Part shown: one piece after another, positions 15,047 through 22,447 of the stretch
Numbering within the stretch: position 1 is the stretch's first letter
How the letters are laid out: every line of letters starts with the position of its first letter
Assembly: GCA_964450435.1 (NCBI GenBank)
Contig: CAYVCX010000037.1
Location: 1-28,266, forward strand
Source of the DNA: SKLM01 sp964450435
GTDB lineage: Bacteria; Chloroflexota; Anaerolineae; B4-G1
Length of the DNA: 28,266 nucleotides
Direction: 5' to 3'
Notes under the pieces: model-generated
What the model saw: only the letters and a program-made list of their open reading frames with translations
Databases searched by the model: none
Told to the model about the DNA's origin: nothing
Translations under genes and position numbers: made by a program

Positions 15047-17782
15047 ATGAGCGACAAGCTTGCCCCAGTGTATGACCCAGCAGAGCACGAAGAAGGACTG
15101 TATGAGTGGTGGGAAGAGCAAGGCTACTTCCGCCCTGAGAAACAGGTGGAGTTGGGGCTTGCCACCGAAAGGGGGCCGTGTTGGTGCATCACCATGCCGC
15201 CGCCCAACGTCACGGGGGCACTCCACCTGGGCCACGCGATGGTGGCGGCCGTCGAGGACCTGATGACGCGGTACCACCGTATGTGCGGTGCAGAGACACT
15301 CTATCTTCCGGGCATGGACCACGCCGGCATCGCGACGCAGAATGTCGTGGAGCGGGAGCTGGCCAAGGAAGGGGTCACACGCCACGATCTTGGTCGAGAG
15401 AAGTTCGTCGAGCGGGCCTGGGAATGGACGAAGGTCTACCACGACCGCATCGCCAATCAGACCCGACGCCTGGGGGTATCGTGTGACTGGACTCGCGAGC
15501 GATTCACCCTGGATGAGGGGCTGAGCCGCGCCGTGCGGACCGCTTTCGTGCGGCTGTACAAGAAAGGGCTCATCTACCAGGGGAGCTATCTCGTCCACTG
15601 GTGTCCGCGGTGCGAGTCGGCCGTCTCCGACCTCGAGGTGATCCCGGATGAGCGTGAGGGGCGGCTGTGGACGATCCGCTATCCGATCGTGAACGAGGAC
15701 TGGGATGGTCCAGAGCACCCGTGGAGCAGCGGTAGGTGGGCCGAGGGGGCGACGGACTTCGTCGAGATGGCGACCACGCGCCCAGAGACGATTCTGGGCG
15801 ATACGGCGGTGGCCACGTCTCCGGACGATCCTCGCTGGAGAGACCTGATCGGCAGGCCCGTGGTCCTGCCGGCCATCGGGCGGCGCATTCCGATCATCGC
15901 GGATGAGGCGGTGGATCCAGCGTTCGGGACCGGTGCCGTCAAGATCACGCCGGCTCACGACCCGACGGACAACGAGATAGGGATCCGGCACGACCTGCCG
16001 GCCATCGACGTGATGACCGACACGGCGGACATGAACGAATACGCCGGCCCATACGCGGGGCAGAGCCGGTATGAATGCCGTCGGAACATCGTCAAGGACC
16101 TCGAGAAGGAGGGCTTGCTGCTCGAGGTCGAGCCGTATACCCACACCGTGGGGACGTGCGAGCGCTGCCACACGGACATCGAGCCGCGCGTGTCGACCCA
16201 GTGGTTCGTCAGGACGAAGCCGTTGGCTGAAGCGGCGATGCGGGCGGTGCGTGAAGGGGAGACTGTGATCGTCCCCGAGCGGGAGGAGGAGCGGTTCTTC
16301 CATTGGATGGAGAACATCCGGGACTGGTGCATCAGCCGTCAGTTGTGGTGGGGGCACCGCATCCCGGTCTGGCACTGTGCTACGTGTGGAGAGCACACGT
16401 CGCAGATGACGGATGCGACGGAGTGCCCTCACTGCGGCAGCGAAGACCTTCAGCGGGAGGAGGACGTGCTTGACACCTGGTTCTCCTCAGGATTGTGGCC
16501 TTTCTCCACGCTGGGTTGGCCAGACACCGAGTCCTCCGACTATCAGCGCTACTACCCGACCGATATGCGTGAGACGGGCTACGATATCTTGTTCTTCTGG
16601 GTGGCGCGAGAGATGATGCTGGGGATTGAGATGACAGGGCAATCTCCGTACGGCACTGTCTACCTGCACGGGCTGGTGCGAAACGAGCACGGTGAGAAGA
16701 TCAGCAAGTCGATGGAGAACGTCGATGAGTACGATCCGCTGAACATCATCGAGTCCTACGGCACCGATGCGCTTCGTTACACGCTGATGACTAGCTCCAC
16801 CCCCGGGCTGGACATGAATCTCGATCCGCGCCGCCTGGAAGGGGCGCGGAACTTCGCCAACAAGATCTGGCAGGCGGCCCGTTTCGTCTTGATGAACACG
16901 TCCCCACAGGACGCGGCGGTCTTTTCAGGACTCTCCCAGTCCGTGGACCTGGCGCTGGTCGACCGCTGGATCCTGTCACGGCTCCAGGGGCTTATCGAGA
17001 GCGTGGACCGGCTGTTCGGGAGCCATCAATACGGCGAGGCGGGGCGGCAGACAAACAACTTCGTCTGGAGCGAGTATTGCGACTGGTACATTGAGGCGAC
17101 GAAAGTGCGTCTCTACGATGAGGGGGCCGACCATCGCGGGCCCTTAGCAGTCCTGCTCCACGTGCTGGAGACGTCGCTGCGCCTGCTGCACCCGTATATG
17201 CCCTTCGTCACGGAGGCGATCTGGCAGGCGCTGCCTGAGGAGACGAAGGAGGGAGAAGCGTTGATCGTAGCGCCCTGGCCCGAGCCGGACAGGGTGTTCC
17301 TAGACGGAGAAGCCGAGGACAACATGGTCCTGCTGATGGATCTGATTCGGGGCATCCGGAACCGACGGGCGGAGTACCGCGTGAGGCCGGGCAGACGGAT
17401 CCCCGCTGTGATCGCGGCGCCGCACACGCGTGAGGTCCTCACGGAGCAGCGGGACCTGCTCTGCTCGCTGGCCAAACTCGATCCGGAGGGGCTGAGGATC
17501 GTGGAATCGACGGAACCACCGAGCCAGGCAGCGACTATCGTGGTGGGGAACACGACGTGCTATCTTCCGCTCGCCGATATCGTGGATCTGGAGGAGGAGC
17601 GAGAACGCCTTGCGGAGGGGTTGGCCGACGTCGATGGGCGCATCGCCCACTCCCAGGAGCTGTTGATCGGGCCGTTCGCGGAGCGGGCGCCGGAGGAAGT
17701 GGTCCAGCGCGAGCGCGACAAGCTGAAGGAGCTGAAGACAGAGCGGGCTGAGTTGGAGCGCCGACTGGAGACGTTGAGCTAG
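15047..17782 (+). CDS. valS: valyl-tRNA synthetase
   Basis: The product is 911 residues, normal for a bacterial ValRS. Class I signatures are present: PPPNVTGALHLGHA with HLGH at 60-63, LPGMDHAGIATQ, the editing-domain stretches TTRPETILGDTAVA and ITPAHDPTDNEIG, and the KMSKS equivalent KISKS at 551-555. An anticodon-binding domain follows, and a C-terminal coiled coil (about 845-911, LEEERERLAEGLADVDG and later heptads) closes the protein as in other ValRS. A CxxC zinc pair occurs in WHCATCGEH. It charges tRNA-Val and edits mischarged threonine. I chose ATG 15047, with GAAGGAG ahead, because the longer frame from 14870 would translate the T-box and terminator. Confidence 0.98.
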   Translation: MSDKLAPVYDPAEHEEGLYEWWEEQGYFRPEKQVELGLATERGPCWCITMPPPNVTGALHLGHAMVAAVEDLMTRYHRMCGAETLYLPGMDHAGIATQNVVERELAKEGVTRHDLGREKFVERAWEWTKVYHDRIANQTRRLGVSCDWTRERFTLDEGLSRAVRTAFVRLYKKGLIYQGSYLVHWCPRCESAVSDLEVIPDEREGRLWTIRYPIVNEDWDGPEHPWSSGRWAEGATDFVEMATTRPETILGDTAVATSPDDPRWRDLIGRPVVLPAIGRRIPIIADEAVDPAFGTGAVKITPAHDPTDNEIGIRHDLPAIDVMTDTADMNEYAGPYAGQSRYECRRNIVKDLEKEGLLLEVEPYTHTVGTCERCHTDIEPRVSTQWFVRTKPLAEAAMRAVREGETVIVPEREEERFFHWMENIRDWCISRQLWWGHRIPVWHCATCGEHTSQMTDATECPHCGSEDLQREEDVLDTWFSSGLWPFSTLGWPDTESSDYQRYYPTDMRETGYDILFFWVAREMMLGIEMTGQSPYGTVYLHGLVRNEHGEKISKSMENVDEYDPLNIIESYGTDALRYTLMTSSTPGLDMNLDPRRLEGARNFANKIWQAARFVLMNTSPQDAAVFSGLSQSVDLALVDRWILSRLQGLIESVDRLFGSHQYGEAGRQTNNFVWSEYCDWYIEATKVRLYDEGADHRGPLAVLLHVLETSLRLLHPYMPFVTEAIWQALPEETKEGEALIVAPWPEPDRVFLDGEAEDNMVLLMDLIRGIRNRRAEYRVRPGRRIPAVIAAPHTREVLTEQRDLLCSLAKLDPEGLRIVESTEPPSQAATIVVGNTTCYLPLADIVDLEEERERLAEGLADVDGRIAHSQELLIGPFAERAPEEVVQRERDKLKELKTERAELERRLETLS

Positions 17783-18249
17783 GGCGGTCCCAGACCGTGA
17801 ACTGCACCAAGCACCCGGGGGAACGTGTCCCCCGGGGCGATTCTCGTGTCCGCCACGGTCCGTGGACCATCGTGTGCGGGGGAAGCACGACTCAGAGGAT
17901 GAGGTAGGGTACGACCCCCGGCGGGCCGCCGGGGAGGAGCAGGATCAGGGAGAGAATGCGGCACCACCACGAAGGGGAAGGTCTGCACAGCGTGGGCCTG
18001 CTGCCTGGCGATGGTCAGCATAGCGGGAGAGAAATCGACGTGCGTGACGGAGAAGCCCCGCCGTGCCAAAGGGATGGAGAAGACGCCGGTGCCCGCGCCG
18101 ACAGCCAGTATACTCCGCACGCGGGTCAGATGACGTTCGATCTCACGCCAGCGCAGGGCCCTGTTGATCGCTTCGTCGCCTAGATCGCGCTCCCCGGTGG
18201 ACGCCTTGGCGTCCCACCAGGCCCTCTCGCGACGAAAATCGACCTCCAC
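17779..18249 (-). pseudogene. truncated class I SAM-dependent methyltransferase
   Basis: The first 90 or so residues are a clear methyltransferase N-terminus: a helical cap, then SILAVGAGTGVFSIPLARRG (motif I, SAM-binding glycine loop), then THVDFSPAMLTIARQQA with the acidic residue that binds the SAM ribose. Beyond about base 17980 the frame turns into proline/arginine-rich sequence with no motif IV or later strands, and it ends over the 3' end of valS. Full-length relatives are about 250 residues. This looks like a 3'-deleted remnant, perhaps lost when sequence to its left was rearranged. It begins 6 bases after the stop of the DUF6930-like gene and may once have been co-transcribed with it. 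Confidence 0.7.
17814..17836. terminator. GC-rich hairpin between convergent genes
   Basis: CCCGGGGGA (17814-17822) and TCCCCCGGG (17828-17836) form a perfect 9-bp stem with a 5-base loop, 32 bases after the valS stop. There is no T-tract on either side, so its terminator role is tentative. Confidence 0.45.
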
Positions 18250-18255
18250 GCGCCT

Positions 18256-19806
18256 CTATCCCGCTCCTCCGTCGTTGAGCGTCCCCTCCTCGAAGTCGCC
18301 CGCGACTTCGAGATAGTAGGCGCGGTCCTCTTGCAGCAGTTGCAGTATCTCGTCGGCGTCGTCGACCGGGAGGCTCCCTGTCTCTCTGAGGCAAATGTAG
18401 AACTTCTTGAGAGAGGCGATGTGCGATCTGACTGCTTCGACAGGGGACCTGTCTCCCTCGTAGAGCAGCCAATCGGCCAGGAACTCGTCGACGTCTGCCG
18501 GGGTGGCCTCGTCAGCGGAGCAAGGGAACTCCAGGCTCCCTCCTTCCATGCCCAAGTAACGAACGGCGAAGCGCCGGATGTTGTCCAGGTGTCTATCAAC
18601 TGTCCTTGCCGACAGATCGTCCCCGCGCAGGCACTGCTCAAAGGTGTGTAGAAGCTCGGCATTCCGCTCGTCGATCCCGATATGCTCTGCGATGAAGAGG
18701 GCCCCGTCGTCGGAGGGCATCTCAAAGCCTGGAATGGGGTAGGTCAGGGAAATCCGGTCCTCCCCGTCGCCCGGGGTGACGGTCAACGTCTCCTCTGCCG
18801 AATGAGGGGGGCCTTCATCTGCCTCCATATGTTCCAGCACGAAGGGCGGAATGGCCAGCAGAGCCGCCTCCATCTGCAGTAGTTCGGCCCTGCTGGGACG
18901 CGAGGGCTGCCCTGAAAGGTCAAAACGTAGGAAGACAGGGTAGGCGTACTGCCCGGCGACCGGCCAATCATGGATCTCTATTGCATCCAGATCGTCGAAG
19001 GGCATCTCCATCGCCTCGCCGAAGAGAAGTACGGTCCACGCCCCTAGCCCGAGCACTTGATCCGGCGGGACCCCCGCGTAGGTCTGATATAGCACGTCGA
19101 TGGAGTCGTAGACGGCCAAGCCATAAGCCTGTCCTCCCTGTCCCATGACGACGGCGTAGTGGGGCTCGGAGTCGACAGGATAGCGTATCTGGATGGGCTG
19201 AGCGTCGTCGATCCAGTACCAGGGAGCCTCACGGTAGAAGAAGGAGGCCGCCTCGAACAATCTTTCTACCAGGGAGGGTGTGACTCCGGGAGCTTCGAGA
19301 AGACCGGGGACAGGTTCCTCATCCCTTCCAAAGCGTTCCAGGGACTGCAGCGCCTGCTCCGCCTCACGCAGTGTGTGGCGGAACGCCACGCGGACGCCGA
19401 CCTTCTCCAATTCCGGAGAGAGAGATTTGACCAAGGCGGCATCGTCCACGTAGATGGTTGCCGGACGGCGCCTTCCTCCCGCATTGGGAGCCGGATAGAG
19501 CATCGCCTTCGCCAGCGCATTCACCACCTGCGGAGGGGTCGGCGGGCCCTCAATGACTTCTGAGCCGACGACCTTGCCAGTCCCAACGACCCTGCCGGCT
19601 CGGGAGGCTGTCAAGATGATGTAAGGGCGGTAAGGGTCGCAATCGGGCGGAGTGATCCAGGCTCGAGCTCGACGAACGGCGCATTCCCAGACCCCGTCCC
19701 TCTGGGGCAGGGCGGTTGTCTCCTCCAGCGGTACCTCGTCGGGGCCGCCAATCGAACTCAAGGGGCTCATCATCGCGCCGGGCAAGTCACGTGTGCTTCG
19801 CTTCAT
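18256..19806 (-). CDS. DUF6930-like protein with C-terminal integrase SAM-like (core-binding) domain
   Basis: The product is 516 residues and soluble. Residues about 25-160 (RPYIILTASRAGRVVGTGKV, PPQVVNALAKAML, ATIYVDDAALVKSL) resemble DUF6930. Residues about 165-300 (PWYWIDDAQPIQIRYPVDSE, AVVMGQGGQAYGLAVYDSID) resemble the partner domain often called DUF7309. The last 120 residues (LSARTVDRHLDNIRRFAVRY, then AVRSHIASLKKFYICLRETG) look like the SAM-like N-terminal domain of tyrosine recombinases. The catalytic domain with its R-H-R-Y residues is absent, so it should not recombine DNA. Domain names are from memory. The role is unknown; nucleic-acid binding is a guess. ATG 19806 has GGAGGTG ahead and a promoter at 19825-19853. 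Confidence 0.72.
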   Translation of the reverse strand: MKRSTRDLPGAMMSPLSSIGGPDEVPLEETTALPQRDGVWECAVRRARAWITPPDCDPYRPYIILTASRAGRVVGTGKVVGSEVIEGPPTPPQVVNALAKAMLYPAPNAGGRRRPATIYVDDAALVKSLSPELEKVGVRVAFRHTLREAEQALQSLERFGRDEEPVPGLLEAPGVTPSLVERLFEAASFFYREAPWYWIDDAQPIQIRYPVDSEPHYAVVMGQGGQAYGLAVYDSIDVLYQTYAGVPPDQVLGLGAWTVLLFGEAMEMPFDDLDAIEIHDWPVAGQYAYPVFLRFDLSGQPSRPSRAELLQMEAALLAIPPFVLEHMEADEGPPHSAEETLTVTPGDGEDRISLTYPIPGFEMPSDDGALFIAEHIGIDERNAELLHTFEQCLRGDDLSARTVDRHLDNIRRFAVRYLGMEGGSLEFPCSADEATPADVDEFLADWLLYEGDRSPVEAVRSHIASLKKFYICLRETGSLPVDDADEILQLLQEDRAYYLEVAGDFEEGTLNDGGAG

Positions 19807-19824
19807 GGTTCACCTCCGTCTCTG

Positions 19825-19853
19825 AGTATACCACGGTCTGCCCAAGCGGCGAA
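19825..19853 (-). promoter_or_regulatory. promoter of the DUF6930-like gene
   Basis: On the minus strand TATACT (19825-19830) lies 17 bases from TTCGCC (19848-19853). The -10 is close to consensus; the -35 is weak. It is divergent from the promoter at 19870. Confidence 0.5.
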
Positions 19854-19869
19854 TCGTGAGGCGGTGCGG

Positions 19870-19898
19870 TTGGCCTGTGCTGGCTTCTGTGGTACACT
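19870..19898 (+). promoter_or_regulatory. promoter of the DUF488 cluster
   Basis: TTGGCC (19870-19875) and TACACT (19893-19898) have a 17-base spacer, about 45 bases ahead of the first DUF488 start. It may serve the whole run of plus-strand genes up to recQ. Confidence 0.5.
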
Positions 19899-19942
19899 CG
19901 GCATCTGTTTCACGATGTCTCCAGAGATCAGGATGCGTCGAC

Positions 19943-20434
19943 ATGCCCGAGGCACCTACCGTACACACCATCGGTCACAGCGACCATACGACGGCGGCCT
20001 TCATCGACCTGCTGCGCCACTGTGACATCACTCTCGTGGTCGACGTGCGCAGCCGGCCGTACAGCCGCTGGGCGGGTCAGCACAATCGCGAGGTGCTGGA
20101 GCGTTACCTCGAGGGGGCGGGCATCGCGTATGTGTTTATGGGCGACACACTGGGCGGGCGCCCGTCCGCTCCACGTGTCTACGTCACGGGACGCCCCGAC
20201 TACAGGCGGATGGAGCAAGATCCTGTGTATCAAGCGGGCATCGAGCGGCTGCTTGGCCTGGGTGCGACCGAACGGGTGTGTATCATGTGCAGCGAGGGAG
20301 ACCACCGGGAATGTCATCGACATCAGCTGATCGCGCAGACGCTTCTGAAGCGTGGGGCCCGCGTGATCCACATCGCGCCGGATGGCTCGACCGTAGATGG
20401 AGAGCGGGTAGCGAGGCAGCTCTCGCTCTTGTGA
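19943..20434 (+). CDS. DUF488 family protein (first of two)
   Basis: The product is 163 residues. DUF488 signatures are the N-terminal TIGHSDHTTAAFIDLL, the VVDVRSRPYSRWAGQHNRE segment, and the C-terminal CSEGDHRECHRHQL with its Cys/His residues, which look like a metal-binding or catalytic site. The biochemical role of the family is not settled; DUF488 genes often lie near nucleic-acid-processing genes. I start at ATG 19943, which puts the family's first strand near the N-terminus. The longer frame from 19856 would run over the promoter. A second, divergent DUF488 gene follows after 114 bases. Confidence 0.88.
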   Translation: MPEAPTVHTIGHSDHTTAAFIDLLRHCDITLVVDVRSRPYSRWAGQHNREVLERYLEGAGIAYVFMGDTLGGRPSAPRVYVTGRPDYRRMEQDPVYQAGIERLLGLGATERVCIMCSEGDHRECHRHQLIAQTLLKRGARVIHIAPDGSTVDGERVARQLSLL

Positions 20435-20548
20435 GGGCGGGCACGGGTAAGAGCAGGTGGGCGCGATCAGATGGTGTGACTCGGGGCAGCCCGGCAAGAG
20501 GACAGCGCTCCTTCTCATCTGATGCCCTTGTGTCAAGGTGAGGGATTT

Positions 20549-20989
20549 ATGCGTCCCGTATACACGATTGGCTATCAACGGAAGCCACTCTCGACGTTCA
20601 TCAACCAGCTACGGGACGCCGGGGTGGACCTGGTAGTCGACGTGCGTCTGCGCAATACGTCTCATCTTCTTGGCTACACAAAGCAGGACACGCTCGGCTT
20701 TCTGCTGCGTGAGGGATTCGGCATCGCGTACGAGCACTGCCCTGACCTAGCTCCCACGCCGGAGATTCTGGACGGATATCGCGATGACGCCGACTGGAGT
20801 GCCTACGAAGCTCGCTTCCTTCCGCTGCTGGAGGCACGCGCCGCCGAGCAGGCGGGGTGTGAGCTTCTCGCTCGCTGCCAGGCTCCGTGCCTTCTGTGCG
20901 GAGAGGCGACGGCGGAGCACTGCCACCGCCGCCTGGTCGCCGAGTATTGGGCGGAGCGGCTGCCGGGACTGCTTGTCGTGCACCTGTAG
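20549..20989 (+). CDS. DUF488 family protein (second of two)
   Basis: The product is 146 residues. It repeats the DUF488 plan with VYTIGYQRKPLSTFINQL, LVVDVRLRNTSHLLGYTK, and CLLCGEATAEHCHRRLV as the C-terminal Cys/His motif. Identity to the first copy is limited to these motifs, so the pair is an old paralogous set rather than a recent duplication. The two may act as a heterodimer, which is inference. ATG 20549 has AAGGTGAGGG ahead; the frame extends 9 codons further upstream but without a better site. The 114-base gap before it holds no clear signal. Confidence 0.88.
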   Translation: MRPVYTIGYQRKPLSTFINQLRDAGVDLVVDVRLRNTSHLLGYTKQDTLGFLLREGFGIAYEHCPDLAPTPEILDGYRDDADWSAYEARFLPLLEARAAEQAGCELLARCQAPCLLCGEATAEHCHRRLVAEYWAERLPGLLVVHL

Positions 20990-21096
20990 AAACCCGGGGC
21001 TGCGGGTGACCGGCCGCCCCGGAGGCAGGATCGCTGTGGATCGTCAGCCTGTTGGTCCTCTTCCATCGCAGTGCTTAACCGACGGGGGGTATCCGC

Positions 21097-21828
21097 ATGC
21101 CACGCCAAGAGGTTCTCATCCTGGCGACGACCAGGATGCTCAGCGGCATCTGCACGGCTGGCTTCACCACGGATCGTGATCCGGTCACCGGGCTGCGATG
21201 GGTGCGCCCCGTGCGCGACTACGGATCCCTCCAGCCTGGGGACATGACCGATGCTCAGGGACGCACGCTGCAGTGCTGCGACGTGGTCGAGCTCAAGTTG
21301 ATAGAGCCGCGTCCCGATCCACCCCACGTGGAAGACTGGTTGACCGATTTTGTCTATCACCGGCCGCGGCTTTTGCGTCGTCTGGAGGGCGAGAAGCGGG
21401 CGATTTTCTTTGGCCGACATCTCGACCGGGCACCGGAGGAAGTGACGATTGAGCATAGTCGCTCCCTCTGCCTGGTCGAGCCGGAGCATGTCAGAGCGCG
21501 TTTCTCCCTGGATGCCTACTCGGGCAAGTACGAAGCGCGCCTCAGCTTCGTGCTGGGGGGTGAGGCCGATCATCGTCGGGCAGCAGGGCCGCGCGGCATC
21601 TCCGTCACGGACCTAAAGTGGTGTGCACTGGGCCGTTCATGGCTCGGGGACAGAGAAGGCACGTTAACCCTGGATCAGAAGTCTCTCTTCGAACGTCTCA
21701 ACGCCCGATCCCTGTATCTGGCGATAGGTCTGAGCCGCAAATGGCAGGGAGAGTATTGGCCCCTGGTCGTCGGCGTCCACGTCGTGCCCGACTACGTTGT
21801 TTCGTCTCCCCCGCGGGTTGGGGGTTAG
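21097..21828 (+). CDS. putative dual-OB domain (DuOB-like) protein
   Basis: The product is 243 residues, soluble and rich in beta-strands. It opens with EVLILATTRMLSGICTAGFT and DPVTGLRWVRPVRDYGSLQP, then CCDVVELKLIEPRPDPPHVE with a downstream helix, and later YSGKYEARLSFVLGG and GISVTDLKWCALG. This resembles the DuOB family, a predicted nucleic-acid-binding protein with two OB folds. The assignment is from memory of the pattern and not proven. It lies between two DUF488 genes and a DUF559 gene, which fits DNA or RNA binding. ATG 21097 is 107 bases after the second DUF488 stop; that gap has a GC-rich inverted repeat near its start but no clear promoter. Confidence 0.68.
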   Translation: MPRQEVLILATTRMLSGICTAGFTTDRDPVTGLRWVRPVRDYGSLQPGDMTDAQGRTLQCCDVVELKLIEPRPDPPHVEDWLTDFVYHRPRLLRRLEGEKRAIFFGRHLDRAPEEVTIEHSRSLCLVEPEHVRARFSLDAYSGKYEARLSFVLGGEADHRRAAGPRGISVTDLKWCALGRSWLGDREGTLTLDQKSLFERLNARSLYLAIGLSRKWQGEYWPLVVGVHVVPDYVVSSPPRVGG

Positions 21829-21858
21829 AGCGAGGCAGGGTTTCTGCAGGAGCATCAG

Positions 21859-22362
21859 GTGAGCGAAGAACGCCGCGTACGGTCTTCAGGGTTCGATCGG
21901 GGACGCGGACTGCGCCTCCAGCAGACGCCCGCCGAGGCGAAGCTGCGGGCGTGTCTGCGCAACCGGCGGGTCGCTGGCCTTAAGTTCCGCCGTCAGCATT
22001 CGATTGGGCGCTACATCGTAGATTTCTACTGCGCTGCTTGCCGGCTGGTTGTGGAGATCGATGGTGGTTCACACGCGTACGCGGTGGCGCATGATCGGGA
22101 GCGCACGGCGTGGTTGAACGAGCGGGCCTATGGTGTGATTCGGTTCAGGAATGGGGATGTGTTTGAGAATCTGGAGAGGGTGGCGGATGCCATTTTAGAT
22201 GTATGTGATAAGGGCAACGTCTCCCCCTCACCCCAGCCCTCTCCCCAAGGGCGAGAGGGAGCCTTAGCAGAGGGAAGGCCGCTGAGGTTGGTGGGAGGCC
22301 CACAAAGGGAGACCTGGTGGAGGGACGACCAGGAGGGAGACCGACTGGAGGGAGGGCAGTGA
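21859..22362 (+). CDS. DUF559 family endonuclease-like protein (Vsr/restriction-endonuclease fold)
   Basis: The product is 167 residues from GTG 21859, with GCAGGAG upstream. Residues about 20-118 are a textbook DUF559 domain: TPAEAKLRACLRNRR, LKFRRQHSIGRYIVDFYC with D55, LVVEIDGGSH with E67 and D69, DRERTAWLNERAYGVIRF, and NGDVFENL. The D...ExD arrangement matches PD-(D/E)XK-type nucleases related to very-short-patch-repair enzymes. The last 48 residues (from SPSPQPSPQGRE) come from a hairpin-bearing interspersed repeat that has replaced or extended the natural C-terminus. It follows the DuOB-like gene by 30 bases and precedes recQ by 85. Confidence 0.88.
   Translation: MSEERRVRSSGFDRGRGLRLQQTPAEAKLRACLRNRRVAGLKFRRQHSIGRYIVDFYCAACRLVVEIDGGSHAYAVAHDRERTAWLNERAYGVIRFRNGDVFENLERVADAILDVCDKGNVSPSPQPSPQGREGALAEGRPLRLVGGPQRETWWRDDQEGDRLEGGQ
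22237..22259. repeat. extragenic-type palindromic repeat unit inside the DUF559 3' end
   Basis: CCCTCTCCC (22237-22245) and GCGAGAGGG (22251-22259) pair over 8 of 9 positions. The flanking text (CCTCACCCCAGCCCTCTCCC) is of the REP-like type found scattered between genes in many bacterial genomes. Only one copy is in the window. Confidence 0.55.
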
Positions 22363-22447
22363 CCGGAGAGGTGGGGGCACAGGGAGAGGGGGCCCACTGC
22401 AGGGCGGGGCTTGACTTGCCTCTGCCTCGAGTGGAGAGAGCCCGCGG

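Noticed and set aside
14897..16432. Minus-strand open frame of 511 codons over valS
   Set aside because: It is antisense to the HIGH and editing regions of valS and lacks any protein family pattern. High GC makes such long shadow frames common.
19907..19922. Third parS-like site (TGTTTCACGATGTCTC)
   Set aside because: Only the left half matches; the right half is not palindromic, so ParB binding is unlikely.
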